This document shows, piece by piece, positions 21,360-32,745 of a stretch of 64,000 nt of DNA. The position numbers and the translations under genes are program-made. How positions within the stretch are numbered: position 1 is the stretch's first letter; every line of letters starts with the position of its first letter. A model generated the notes under the pieces. It made no database searches. It worked only from the letters and a program-made list of their open reading frames with translations, and was not told where the DNA came from. Origin of the DNA: Canna indica (lineage: Eukaryota; Streptophyta; Magnoliopsida; Zingiberales; Cannaceae); the NCBI GenBank assembly GCA_034359265.1, contig CP136896.1, positions 15,531,501-15,595,500 of the forward strand. The letters run 5' to 3'.

Positions 21360-21678
21360 GAGAAATGAGCTATTTTCTTAGTCTACAGGTCAAGCAATCT
21401 GAAAAAAAGAATATTTATTTCACATAGTAAACATGCTAAGAATCTAGTTCATAAGTTTAGACTACACAGTTCTAAGGCAGTTAGAACTCCTATCTCTACT
21501 CATGAGAAACTATGCAAAGATGATGAAGGGAATAGTGTTGATCCCACCCTCTACAAAAGAATGATTGACAGCTTATTTTATTTGATAGCTAGCAGAGCTG
21601 ATTTATGCATTAGTGTTGGATTGTGTGCCAGATATCAAGCAAGTTTAAAGGAGTCTTACCTTCAAGCTGTTAAGACAA
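21041..21678 (+). repeat. 319-bp tandem duplication inside copia RT
   Basis: 21041-21359 and 21360-21678 are two copies of the same RT segment (from GATGAGCTATTTTCT to TCTTACCTTCAAGCT), about 90% identical. The second copy has its own changes, including a frameshift in KKRIFIS, so the duplication is old compared with today's sequence. Confidence 0.9.
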
Positions 21679-22075
21679 TTCTCAAATATGTAAAAGGTAC
21701 TTTGGATTTTGGTCTTTCGTATTCTGTAGATTATAATTCTTGTCTAGCTAGATTTTTATATGTAGATTGGGCTGATAATATTGATGACAGAAAGAGTACA
21801 TCAGACGTATATTTTTTTGTTGGATCAAATATTGTAGCCTGGTTAAGCAAGAAACAAAATTATATTTCTTTTTCTTCAGCAAAGGCAGAATATTTGGCAA
21901 AAGGCAGTTGCAGTAATCAGTTAATTTCAATGAATAGTATGTTACTTGATTATGATCTTAATCAAGAAGAAAATGTACTTTATTGTGATAACACGAGTGC
22001 TATCAAAACTTCAAAGATTCTATTGTGCATTCATATGCTAAACTCTTTGATTTACGATCAAGGTTCCAGTTGAAA
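21360..22075 (+). pseudogene. SIRE-type copia RT end and RNase H
   Basis: The second duplicate carries the RT end (MIDSLFYLIASRADLCISVGLCARYQ) and runs on into RNase H: TILKYVKGTLDFGLSYS, DWADNIDDRKSTSDVYFFVGSN, AWLSKKQNYISFSSAKAEYLA and LYCDNTSAIKTSKI. The normal TKHIDIRHHF stretch is replaced by an altered end and a stop at 22071-22073. TAEAEY reads SAKAEY, so one acid of the active site is changed. Confidence 0.85.
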
Positions 22076-22634
22076 GGAGGCAGTTGCAACTGTTATTCAC
22101 TGCAATTGAGAATAGTGGGTAACATCATCAATTCTTCAAAAAGGGTTTCTAAATAATGATTGATAACATGTGAAACATTTCTTTTAAGTTCACACGTGTT
22201 CTCTCTTTTATGAAAGATAAGATTGGATAAGGATGCAGTTGTCATCTCAAAAGCTATTAGTACAGCACAGTCTAATCTTTTTCTGCCCAAGGATCGTGTG
22301 TCATGTCACAGATTTTTTTTTGGGATATTTGAAGAATCTCAAAATCTTCCTTGGACATCGCGTTACTTGTTGGATAAATTGGTTTTCAAAATATTATTCT
22401 CTCACATAATCAATTTTCAACTGGTGTTTCTCTTGTAACCGTAATTTCACTATTATGTTTTCGACGGGAGGCTATACTTTAATGAGAATGTGAACAGATA
22501 TGTCATCATTTAAAGTCCTTTTTGTGTTGCAACCCAGTTCATTTTCTTTAGAACTTAATCGTCAGCCTCAATCTTCTTTCATTCTATAATTTATTTAAGC
22601 CGAAGTTCCATCAGAGCAGTAAAAGGGTAAAACA
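22076..22634 (+). other. Region after copia pol, no clear product
   Basis: Between the RNase H remnant and the reading frame at 22635. Short frames only and no recognised motif. In SIRE-type elements an extra region follows pol, so this is probably internal sequence of the same element. Confidence 0.5.
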
Positions 22635-22952
22635 ATGAGCTCAAAGAAAGAGATAAAAGCTTCTTTCGCAAAAGAGATGGTGTTCTCAAGACATGCTGAA
22701 ACTGTTGACACACCAAATCCAGCACCATCCCCTGATAAGAGATCATCTCCATCTACCACTCATGGTCAAAAACAGAGAAAGAAATCCAAAGCAAAAGCTA
22801 TAGAACGTTCTGGTAGAGGTATTGTATCTGTAACCCTCACATCATTTTCTATTTTTCCTAGTTCTGAAGAAGAGTTATCTTCCGAGGGGGAGGAATTTTT
22901 TGGGGGCGAGGATAAAGAAGCAAACAAATTTCTTCTGGATCTATTTTTATAA
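22635..22952 (+). CDS. Hypothetical 105-residue frame in the post-pol region of a SIRE-type element
   Basis: An ATG-started frame of 105 codons: a charged N-terminus (MSSKKEIKASFAKEM), a Pro/Ser-rich part (about residues 25-45), a lysine-rich cluster resembling a nuclear signal (KQRKKSKAKA, about 47-56) and an acidic C-terminal half (EEELSSEGEEFF). No transmembrane segment or envelope motif is visible. It lies 3' of copia pol on the same strand, where SIRE elements carry an extra ORF, so it may be a worn remnant of that. Further frames at 22953-23209 continue without a clear domain. It could equally be a chance frame. Confidence 0.3.
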   Translation: MSSKKEIKASFAKEMVFSRHAETVDTPNPAPSPDKRSSPSTTHGQKQRKKSKAKAIERSGRGIVSVTLTSFSIFPSSEEELSSEGEEFFGGEDKEANKFLLDLFL

Positions 22953-23358
22953 CTGACAAGCAACTTGACTTTATTCCAGTACAACCAAGTTCTCGGGATG
23001 AGTGGATTGAAATGAGTCCTCATGCAGTTTTAACTACTGATACAAGAGAAATCTGTGATGGTATGTATATATTGCAAGTGTCTTTAGCTGAGCTTCATCT
23101 GCAGGTATTAACTCTTGACCAGAAGTTTTTCGAATATTCCACTACTGGCACTATAGCTTGGCCAATTGGAGAAGACTCTGGTTCATCTGATCCAGACAGC
23201 TCAAAGTAACTACTTTCTCTCCTTTAGCTTATTCAGCCAAAAAGGGAAGATATGTGTGGTTTTTGAATACATGGAGTCTGGTCTTGTTAAGGTCTAGTCT
23301 GAGGTAAAGTCTAAATCAGTCTGTGTTGTTTGTTTGTTGGTTTTGTGGTGGTTTTTGG

Positions 23359-23846
23359 TAGGTCTGAGCAAATTAATTTCAAGTCGGGTTATTCGGGTAA
23401 ATCGGGTTGGGTCGGGTTACATTTTTAAAATTTTCATCTACTATTTTGGGTCGGGTTCAAGTGACAACCCTATTTAACCCGATCCGACCCGAGTTTAAGT
23501 TAAATACAAACTTATGTTACATGTATTGATAAAAGATGGTGCTGGCTTTGTGGTTAGAAGGGTGGAGATGAAGTTATGGAGGTCTTGATTTTAAGTCTTA
23601 CTTGGGTTATAATTTTAATACAATTCTTCACTTTTTTATCACCATTTTCTAGATGATTTTTATTTTCTAAACCGAATTTGGGTTATTCGGGTTAATTGGG
23701 TTGGGGCCTGATTTTTTCGGGTTATTCGGGTCAGGCCCCGATTAAAAAATCGGGTCGGGTCGGGTATAATTTTTTTGAATATTTCAAGTTAATACCCAAT
23801 CGGGTCGGGTCTGGTATTGACCCGACCCGCCAAATACTCAACCCTA
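23359..23846. mobile_element. Probable hAT-type non-autonomous element
   Basis: Ends TAGGTCTGAG and, complemented, TAGGGTTGAG. The interior is rich in CGGGTCGGGT/ACCCGACCCG phrases placed in inverted fashion near the two ends. The 8-bp flanks (GTTTTTGG and GTTCTATA) do not match well, so the target duplication has decayed or the ends are a few bases off. No coding capacity. It is inserted in the 3' region of the SIRE-type element. Confidence 0.5.
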
Positions 23847-24069
23847 GTTCTATAACTACTCTATGATGCCTGGATATATATGAACTCTATGATGGTGTTG
23901 ATAATGGTTCTTTTTCTGTGATGAATAGTTTTAAACTCTATGGTGGCTCAAGTTTTAAAACTATTTAATCTTGACAAAATGTATGATTATATCTATGAAA
24001 AATCTTTTCTGTTATTATGCTCTCTTAATAGCATTATTTATGATATGTTAGGTTTTTGCCAAATAAGCC

Positions 24070-24080
24070 AAAGGGGGAGA
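24070..24080 (+). promoter_or_regulatory. Polypurine tract of the SIRE-type element
   Basis: AAAGGGGGAGA immediately before TGTTAGTACTG, the LTR start. Confidence 0.8.
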
Positions 24081-24081
24081 T

Positions 24082-25060
24082 TGTTAGTACTGATTATGTG
24101 AATGTTGGCTATATTTGGCAAAAATATTTTTCCAAATTTATTCTCGGGTAAAAAGACATTTCGCAATCTACTATTGTTGATGAGTTGCTTATGCTAGAAC
24201 TTATGTTGTTTGTTCAGTTAGAATTCATCACGGTTGATGAGTTGCTGTGACCATAATATACTCTGAGAATGATGAAGGTTTCAACTGTGAAGACGTAGTC
24301 TTAACTGCTTATAGCCTTAAAGGATTTCTTGATGGGTTGTCTAATACTATGTTGATGACTGATGGACTTCTGGTTTAATGATGATTTTGTTAATTGATTC
24401 TGGGCATTTAAATCATCATTATTTTCGTCCTAGTCTGTTTAGTTTCGAATAGTTTTTCTTCACTTATTCCTTAGGCATTTTTTATTTACATAAATTATCT
24501 TTTGTAAAAACGCCTAAGTTATGCTAACGGTTTCTACTAAAGACGGCGGTGATTAAATATGATTGAAGTAAGCATTTATTTAGATCTTCCAGTAATCTTC
24601 CACTGACACTTGTAAATACAGAAGAAGAGATCTATTATCGACAACTCCATTGCCCAAAAATGCTATTGCCATATATAGAGGATTTGAGACTACTGAGTGC
24701 AGATTGCCTAATGTAGAAGAGGCAAAAACTTTTTATCTTCGATGAGAAGATTGGTTATCAGGCGGATAACTCACTACAACATGAGGCTGTGTGAAGGATG
24801 GAACTCTGTGGCTGTGATGTCATAGAGAGGTAAGTTGGTATTTACTGGAAAAATAAATAGGTTTTTGTTATTTTTGATTCACTGTAGTACTAGTAGTCGG
24901 ATTGCGGGTGTGAAATCCAGAGAACTTATATTGTACTTATAAAGAATGAATTGAACATCTGTCCGGTGAGTTCCCTACAGATTAGGTGACTAATTTATCA
25001 CTGAACTGCGTAAACAAATCTCTTATATTTGTGTTGCCTTTGTTTTAGTTCTTTGCTACA
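24082..25060 (+). repeat. 3' LTR of the SIRE-type element
   Basis: Begins TGTTAGTACTG after a polypurine tract and probably ends CTTTGCTACA, giving TG...CA and 979 bp. The right end is inferred from the CA and from the start of another LTR nine bases later. It is on the same strand as the pol fragments at 20850-22075 and likely belongs to them. No second copy exists in the window, so the left part of the element is missing. Confidence 0.65.
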
Positions 25061-25069
25061 ATAGGCTAG

Positions 25070-25333
25070 TGTTAGAGCAGTTGCAACTTCCTATACAATC
25101 GTTTCCTTAAGAGACCTATATATTGTCAAATTGTAATCAGAAAAGCTTTTAAAAAAATACAAGGAATGAATGTATTTATATTTCAATAAACGTGACTGAA
25201 CTCAACTCTCTCTTGAGTGAACACATCTACCATAAACTTGTAGTAAATCCTATAGACATTAACTACTATATTGTATTCTTGCAATTACAGATGTAAAGCT
25301 AATATACGTAGAGTTTCTCACTATACTCTAACA
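25070..25333 (-). repeat. Short copia LTR (264 bp), minus strand
   Basis: Termini TGTTAGAG and CTCTAACA are perfect inverted repeats. It is followed at 25334 by CTCCCCCTTA, the complement of a polypurine tract TAAGGGGGAG, and then by RNase H coding on the minus strand. It is therefore the 3' LTR of a minus-strand copia element truncated within RNase H. Confidence 0.8.
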
Positions 25334-25590
25334 CTCCCCCTTAATGAGAAAAAAATTTCAAACCAATTGAATCTCTAAAATACAGAAATTTATCCAAAGG
25401 CAATGTTTTAGTAAAATTGTATGCTTGTTGGTCTTCAGTCCTGTAGTAGAGTAGATCAATTTGTTCTGATTGAATTTAATCTCTGATGAAATGGTGCTTG
25501 ATTTCAATATGTTTAATATGGGCATGGTGAACATGATTGTCAATTATGTGCCATCGAGATAGTTGAAGTATTAATTATCACAGAAAATGT
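25334..25590 (-). pseudogene. Copia RNase H C-terminus
   Basis: Minus-strand reading: IFCDN near 25585, a frameshift, then HIKHIEIKHHFIRD, a stop, QSEQIDLLYYRTEDQQAYNFTK and LPLDKFLYFRDSIGL, ending at a TAA just before the polypurine tract. These are the last RNase H motifs of Ty1/copia (KHIEIKHHFIR, ADIFTKPLP with changes). The element is cut off at about 25595, so only this tail and the LTR remain. Confidence 0.8.
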
Positions 25591-25599
25591 TGGTTGCAT

Positions 25600-25745
25600 G
25601 AATTATTTCAACTCAAAAAATTGAAGAAATTGGAGAAATCGAAAGGACGATAGTCGACGCTAGGATTCTTCGGGAAGTTTGAGTGTAGGTCTAGAGTGTC
25701 TAGATTATATGTATACCCTTTATTTGATGCATAAGAACTAAAAAA
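25600..25745 (+). mobile_element. SIRE-like LTR scrap
   Basis: AAAAATTGAAGAAAT, AAATCGAAAGGACGAT and CGACGC phrases match 18160-18240 of the SIRE-like LTR in order. It is too short and diverged to place its borders. Confidence 0.4.
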
Positions 25746-26299
25746 TCAAATCCCGAACCCCGAAAACTTCAAAACCAAAAAAATCAGAAAACGACCCATA
25801 AATTTTCTCGAGTTATTTGACTAAAAAATCACAATGTTTGGAAAAAATTTACAATCTACCCGCGTTTTCAAAATTCGCCTGTAAATGCACAACATTTACA
25901 TCCGTTAATGTCATCTACCAAATCGTCAAGCGTCGTCTCAACTTAGCTGATGTGGAGGTAAACGACGCTCACATAGCTGACGGCTTCATACGTGGCTAAT
26001 GGCACCACCTTTTTTCTCTCTCTCTTCTCTTTTTCGCTAGGCCGCGACAGGCCTAAGAGGGCCAAGTCGGGCGGCTCCCGGTGAGGCATCGCTGCCCCCG
26101 CACGCGGGCTATCGTGCATGGCGGATAGGATGTTGTCGCCATTGCGGCGACGGCGTGCCGTTGGTGCCGGTGTCGACGGCGGGCTTTCCTCTCCCTGCGA
26201 CTTGGTTGGCCTGAGCAAAGGGCGGCGGCAGCGGCTAGGGGAGGAGGGTGGCTGGTAACCCTAGTTGGATGAGGAAGATGAGGTGTTTTAAACAAAGGG
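25746..26299. mobile_element. Possible left part of a terminal-inverted-repeat element
   Basis: ATCTACCCGCGTTTTCAAAA near 25855 is repeated in inverted form near 26955-26985 (CGAATTTTGAAAACAGAAGG). Between them lie a GC-rich block (26040-26260) and a minisatellite. TIR-like ends with this GTTTTCAAAATTCG core may belong to a Mutator- or Harbinger-type element of about 1.1-1.2 kb, but no target duplication was found. The two overlapping proline/arginine-rich frames in the GC-rich block look like shadows, not genes. Confidence 0.35.
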
Positions 26300-26745
26300 C
26301 TGAGATTGCATCATGCTTGGGTGAAGGGCTGAGATTGCATTATGTAGATGGAGGGCTCTGATTCAATCATGTTAGATGGGAGGCTGAGATTGTATCAGGT
26401 TAGATGGAGGGCTGTGATTGCATCTTGATAGATGTAAGGCTATGATTGCATCATGTAGATGTAAGACTGTGATTGCATAATGTTCGATGGAAGGCTGGGA
26501 TTGCATCAAGATAGATGTAACGCTTTGATTGCATCTTGATGGATGTATGGCTATGATTGCATCTTGTAGATGTAAGGCTGTGATTACATCATGATAGATG
26601 GAAGGTTAGGATTGCATCAGGACAGATGTAAGACTGTGATTACATCATGTTAGATGAAAGACTGAGATTGCATTAGGTTAGATGGAAGGCTGTGATTGTA
26701 TCATATTAGATGGAAGGCTGTGATTTGATCCTGTTTAGATGAATG
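26300..26745. repeat. Minisatellite, about 28-bp units
   Basis: About 15-16 imperfect units of the form GGCTGTGATTGCATCATG followed by (T/A)AGATGGAA. Units vary by substitutions and small length changes. It lies between the inverted repeats near 25855 and 26970, so it is probably internal to that element. Confidence 0.88.
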
Positions 26746-27449
26746 GCTAATATTTTTACTATTGAATTACTTGAATTGTAACACCGATATATTTATTCGT
26801 AACAGTGATTTATTAAATAAATCTAAGGTATTTCTTCTATTATTCCAAATAATTATTTTGAGACATTTAAGTTAGAAAAAATATTCATGTTGTATATGAA
26901 TTTTCACCTAATTGATGTTCTGGATTCATTGGCGAGGTCTGTTTTGCCATCAAACCTTCGAATTTTGAAAACAGAAGGTAGACGTCGCTTCATTTTGCAT
27001 GTTGAGTTGAAAAATCATGTTTTATATGTTTTTATGATTTCAATCTGAGATGATTTGTGGTTATAATGTTTGATGAGGTGAATCTTATCCTAGATTAGTG
27101 TTACCCTATGCTGAAATATTATCTTGTTGTTTCATTCCATAAATTTCACTGCTGAAGTTCCTTTAGGCATTGTTAGCGTGATATACCTGCCTCTTTTCTT
27201 ACGATGTTGGGCATGCTATATTCCTATTTCATGGTTGTTATTAATGGTGTGAGATCTGAATTTGTGAGCACTATTTCCATATGTATATATTTGTATGTGG
27301 TTGTGATTGTATGGCAGGAGGAGGTGGAGGCGGAGGTATGCCCTAAACATACCCTTGTTACCTATTGTGCGCATCTTGTTATGCTCATTTATATATATGT
27401 ACCTGTGTGTGTGATGTTGTGATGTGTGTGTTGCATTTCCCGAAAGCCT
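26746..27449. other. Unassigned AT-rich sequence
   Basis: Contains the right copy of the GTTTTCAAAATTCG inverted repeat (about 26955-26985) and otherwise no recognised gene or element. Short hydrophobic frames near 27204-27422 have no family match I can name. Confidence 0.5.
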
Positions 27450-28432
27450 CACTGGTGCGGCGAAGAGCCCCAAGGAGACTACACTCTGTGCATGTTTCAG
27501 CCGAAGGTTCAGTTGATGGTCGATCGAGGCTCGGTCGACCAAACCAACAATAGACAGATCGATCGGCGGAACCTCAACAACTAGTTTTTGAACCGTTGAG
27601 TGGTGTTTCATCCAAGTCTTGTTATGGCTCTCTATAAATACAAGATCCCAGCCTTCCCTCACCCATCTTGGTCACTCTTACCTTACTTGAGACATATGTT
27701 GACCATTTCTAAGCCTCATTGATCCACGTACATTTTTTGTGAAACCCTAGCTTGAAGCCAAAAACCCTTGGTTGAGCCTTGTTTTCATTGTTTCATCATC
27801 AAAGACATCAAGATAAAGCTAGGATCTTGTGTTAGAGTTAAGTATTGCATTTATTATATTTTTTCTCCATTTATACTTGTATTTTCTTATTTATGTTTTA
27901 TTACAAGTTGTGAAAACCTAGGTTGCTAGATTTGTTGAATTGAGTGGTTGCCTTGGTTGTAAGGCTTAAGTCCACCGGTGTAGCTTGATTTAGTAGGATT
28001 AGTGATTATTGTCCTTTAAGGGTTTGAGGTGGAAAAGTGCTGTCGTAAGGAAGGCAGAGACTTCTGGGTATGGAAGTGATTTCAGTGTGAGAACGACGAC
28101 TCTTCGGATAAAAGGTCCCCATTATAAGGGAAACATTCATAATCTAGTAAAGTTAAGTTTGAACATCGTAAGCGGGGGGTGCTTAGGTAGAGGAGTAGGA
28201 ATTAGGGTCGAACCACTATAAATCTCTTTGTTTCTATTATCATTGTGCTTGTGTGGTTATTAATATTTAATTGATTCATTTATCGCTTTCGCACTTGTTG
28301 ATCTAGTTGAAATGAGAATCAACCTAAGTAATCAAGAATTGATTAAAATTGGATTTAGGTCAACTTTTTTGTGAACATACTATTCATCTCTCTCTAGTGT
28401 AGGTCATTCACACTATTTCTGCATCATTAGTC
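27450..28432 (+). mobile_element. SIRE-like LTR, 5'-truncated
   Basis: Matches the 3' two thirds of the LTR at 18030-19505: GTCGATCGAGG and GGTCGACC motifs near 27520-27565, a TATA box at 27633, then AGGATTAGTGATT, GAGGTGGAAAAGTGCT, AAGGCAGAGACTTCTGG, AAGCGGGGGGTGCTTAGG and GTCGAACCACTATAAAT in the same order, ending near CTATTCATCTCTCTCTAGTG. It is a solo or truncated LTR; no internal region is next to it. Confidence 0.78.
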
Positions 28433-28507
28433 ATGTCTAATAGACTTTGGGATATGGACGTGTACTCCAGTCGGTCACGTGACCCTAGGATTTTGGGGCG
28501 TGACATG
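28433..28507 (+). mobile_element. Gypsy LTR 3'-end scrap
   Basis: Ends GTGACCCTAGGATTTTGGGGCGTGACA, read here as parts GTGACCC and GGGGCGTGACA, the sense-strand version of the LTR terminus seen complemented at 989 and 16298. Only about 75 bases are left. Confidence 0.5.
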
Positions 28508-29644
28508 CTCTTGACCCTATCGCATGTTTGCATCCACCAATTCCAAGATGAGAAATTGTAACTGAATAATTAACGAAAGGAAAGGAGGAGGGAATAAAAT
28601 CCTAACATAGCATCGGCTCTAATGACCTTTGCTTGCCGCTCATAGGTAAGGCTCCAATCTCTGTCACCCTCTCACTCTTATATTAGTTGGTTCCTCCGAG
28701 TCAAAGATAAAAGGTCGCAGAAGTAACTAGAAAATGGTAAGTTTGCAATTAAATCATTCAAAAACTAAAAAAATGCAACCAAAACATCTCTATAAATATT
28801 CTGGACACAACCGTTATTGTGCCTTATAATATTTTATTTGATTTTACCTTCTCATTTTTATGCAGGTTTCAAATCCATTACTTATTTGAAGCTAATTTAG
28901 GTTTATCAATTTCTCCATGCATAGATCTATCCACTCCTAATATCTCCCAAATGCATGCTTTTGCAAATATTAAAACCACATGCATCAATTAATTGGTCAA
29001 AGTAAATTTGGTTAGATTAGGAAGAAGAAAATGTTCATGCATTAATTCAAAATTGTTCAAGTTGTGCCCTAAAAAATAGAGGAATGAAAAAAATCATTAA
29101 AACAATTGATGAATTTAAAAAATAAGTTAGAAAAGAAAAGAATAAAATAATAATACATAATATTGAAAATCACAAAAAGTTCATTATATTATTGAATACA
29201 ATTTTAATTCCCAAATTGATATCTACCATTTGAGAACTTCAATTTAATAGGAATTTTTTGGTAATCGCTATTCTATTTCCAATGAAAATTTGAAATTATC
29301 AATCCAAATTTTGAATATATATTTTTCATTTGATTCACACATAATTAATATAAAAACTAGAATATTCTAAGTTTTAATATGATAAATACATGAAATATAT
29401 TAATCACAATAATTTGTCCCATAAGAAACAAATATGAATAATTCGAAAGCATTTAATTATGGTTATATAATTAAAGAAATAAAGCAAAGAAAGGGAACAA
29501 AACTTTGGTGTGGCCTTGCTTTTATCAAGCGACACCTGATCTTACACGTATCTTAAAGTCAAGAGGAAACTTATCCATCTATTTGGTTCTAATTTAAATC
29601 TAAATCTTTTGTTCTGTTGACCTAGAGAATCTATTTCATCTAAA
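28508..29644. other. AT-rich DNA, nothing recognised
   Basis: A possible decayed complement of a primer-binding site (GGCTCTAATGACC) lies near 28615; otherwise no coding or element signal. A 34-base phrase at 29578-29611 (TATTTGGTTCTAATTTAAAT and following) recurs at 29657-29690, where the direct repeat starts. Confidence 0.5.
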
Positions 29645-32008
29645 CTTATCCACACTTTATTTGGTTCTAATTTAAATCTAAATCTTATCAAACAATTTTT
29701 AATCATCCGCTATTCGTCTCCTCTTCACTCCTCTCTCCTCTTGCAGTAACGACCAAAAGAGGAAACCAATTTTATTCATCCTCCCCTCTTCTACACCTCT
29801 CTTGCGGATGACAGAAGATTTGCTCTCTATTGCTCTAGATGACTTCACCCCCAAGGTACGATTTTCTTCCTCTTCTCTTTTTCCTCTGCGCTTCGTTTGC
29901 ACTCATGGTTGATAACCCTCTTACACTTTATTGCTATGTCATAAATACATAAAATATTAATCATAGTGATTAGTCCCCTATATATATAATTCAAAAGTAT
30001 TTTATGGTAATATAATTAAACAAAAAAGCAGAAAACCAAAGCGTTTTTAACCCAACTAAACCAAATCAAATAGATGTGAATTTTATTCTCAAAAACTTTT
30101 GTAGAGAATCCAAATGTTGTGGTTCAATTTAAACCAAAATTTATCTACATATAATTAAAATATAAAAGTGCATGACCATGGAATGTACATTGGCATTTAC
30201 AAGCATTTAAAGCTTTCTCTCTATTTTTCTTTCTTTTTTACATTTTTTCAATTTTTTAGAGCCCTCGATGGAGAGATCTCCACTAAGATTTTTTTTTTCA
30301 TTTTTATATCTTGATATTTGTTTTTTTTGTATTTTTATTTCTTACGTGAATTTTTTGTGGTATATATATATATAGTATATCATTTTTTCTTTTGTTGATT
30401 TCCTAGATTTATTTTTATTTCATACAAATTGTTCATGTATTATATATTATTTTTAGTATAAATTTTGTTTTATTTATTCATTGTGGATGTATTATTATAT
30501 TATATCATAGTAAGATTTTTTTATTTAATAAAATGATGATTTTTTTTTCAATTTTTATTCTTTTTAGTTTTTCTTCACACTATAGAAATTTGAATTAACA
30601 TTAAATTAAAATCGGTGTAGTTTGAAGACTTCGATTTTATTTTTATTTTTCAATTTTTTATTTTGCGTTTTATTTTATCTCTCACTTCATTCTTCTCTTT
30701 ACACGTGAAATATTTCCTTCCGAAACTTAAAAAAACTCTACTCCTAACCTTCTCCCGAAAACAAATTGTGCACCTTCAATTGCCTTACTCCTAAAACTGA
30801 CAAAAACTAACTCTCAAATTGCTGCTCTCAATCAGATATATTCTCGGTGTTCTTCGATCTAGCTCCTAAAAACTTGCGATCTTACGCCGATTTGCAGCGA
30901 CAACTCTAGCTTAAATCGTCAATCTGCAACGACATATCCAAATTGATTTCACAGATGTGCGGCGGGCTTCATTTTTTCAATCCAGTGATTCTCAAGGGTT
31001 TGTGAGACTTCACTTATCTCAAATAATCTATCTAGGGGTTTTATGCTCTTATTCATTTCCAGTGAAGTTTTAATGCTCAGCACTTCCAATAAATGATTTT
31101 TTATATTCAAAATAAGTTTGGCTGAGGTATTATGCAACAACACATATTGTTTGTCAAAAAATTTTAAAATAGCAATACTTCCTTCTTTTGTAAATATATA
31201 AATAAAAATAAAGCTATCCTACCTAGCTATATACAAATAAAATAAATAGCAAAATCTTGCCCTTGCCCCTTGACTTGCCAAAAATGTAGGTAGATTAGTT
31301 TCAATTATATTTTGGGGTTATTTTAAGCAAATTAATTTTGGTGCAGTAGTTAAGTCCTTGTGTTAAAGCATTTAGTTTTCATCAAAAATTACCATATGAG
31401 AATATTTTCACATATGGAAAATACATAGAGAATCAAATTCAAGTCATGCATCTATTATTATTATTATTATTGTTGTTGTCTCCTAATTGTAAGGTCTTTA
31501 ATTTTTCCTTGCCAAACTCATTTTTAATTGTTTTCAAATATACTAAGTGTCCTTCTTTTTTTTACCCTCTTTAATATTTTAATCAAATTTGTGTGTGTCC
31601 ACTAACTGTTTGTGTGCATGCATGCCATTATTTATCATCAAGAATTAGCATTTCAAGAAAAATGAAATGATGCAAGTATTAAAAAAAGCATGATAACATG
31701 CCAAGGAATATTGAAAAATTAAAGATAAAACTATTCAAATATTATGCCATTTATTTATGGCCTTTATTGCATAGTATCTCGTAACTAATACAATGAATAT
31801 TTAAATTCTTTGAGACTATAAATAGATCAACAATGTTGTGATGATCATTATATCATCTCTCACCTGACTTTACCCACAACTATCATTTTTAATCTCCAAC
31901 TACACTTTACAATGAGTCCTAGTTCTGGTGATATGATATTCAATTGTTTGCAACGTTTTTTGAGATTCAAGGTTCAATCCCTCCAACTTCACATGTAAGA
32001 ACCAGTGT
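29645..32008 (+). repeat. Long direct repeat, copy 2 (uninterrupted)
   Basis: Same orientation as copy 1 (1-6050) and collinear with it once three insertions are removed there. Copy 2 has its own 85-bp extra segment near 29965-30050, a shorter TTA tract (31450-31470) and the shared TATA box at 31817. The match ends at AAGAACCAG near 32008. No protein is recognised. It gives the empty-site sequence for the LTR, the MITE and the fold-back element in copy 1. Confidence 0.85.
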
Positions 32009-32639
32009 AGACTGTGGTCTTTAGATCGCCTTGTCAGGCTATATAATTCATCAAGCACGGTCCAAAACTTTGACAGTTTGGAGACTAGATCGTCTTGTCC
32101 AAACCGAAGACCATTACCGATTTTAGTGAATGAGCTATTTGTTACATCGACATGGAAGAACCCTTAGATGCCAGAAAGGAAAAAATTGTCGCCCAGACCT
32201 AGTGCCATATATAATGAATACACCCTGTTGAGATTCAATGTAAATTTTATTGTTCTAGTTATATTCTTCTCCATTCAAATCTCTTAGTTAATATATTTTT
32301 CTTCATCTTAATTTTTTTACATAATTATCTTATTAATTATTGTTTTTATATTGATAGGTGAAGCCGGAAAAGATGGATTGTATAGAAGTACAGATCGTGT
32401 AGATTATATAGATTATACATGATTTGTACTTCTTCATAATTTTTTTTCATATATTTTTATAATAAGACATGCGACTCTATGTAAAAAGATAAAAAAAATA
32501 TGAAGATTTGAAGATGGATCCAATTGTATTTTTTTATATTTTTATAAGCGCATCTAATCGATTATAATGATAAGTGATGAGTGGATTTTGGATGATTAGA
32601 ATATCCTAAAATCATAGATCAAGTTTATATGTAAAATTG
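32009..32639. other. AT-rich flank of CACTA element B
   Basis: Unique to this window, no coding motif and no repeat noticed. It is the sequence into which element B inserted. Confidence 0.5.
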
Positions 32640-32745
32640 TACTGCAAGAAAACAAAGTATCACCGACGGAACTTTTACCGACGAATCCAATTTGTTGGTA
32701 TTACCAACAAAATTACCGACGGATAAATAATCGGTTGGTAAATCA
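32640..32745. repeat. Left terminus and subterminal repeats of element B
   Basis: Terminus TACTGCAAGAAAAC, then CACCGACGG, TTACCGACG, TTGGTATTACCAA and ACCGACGG in both orientations. These short repeats are the expected binding sites of a TNPA-type protein. They are far fewer than on the right end. Confidence 0.75.

Noticed and set aside
25943..26295. Pro/Arg-rich frames of 80-91 codons on the minus strand
   Set aside because: Two overlapping frames in a GC-rich block; no start context or domain, and composition alone explains them.
26300..26745. CRISPR-like array
   Set aside because: Units are contiguous and imperfect with no unique spacers, and the rest of the window is plant nuclear DNA.
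27216..27662. 148-codon minus-strand frame
   Set aside because: It crosses the border of the SIRE-like LTR fragment and has no recognisable domain; most likely chance.
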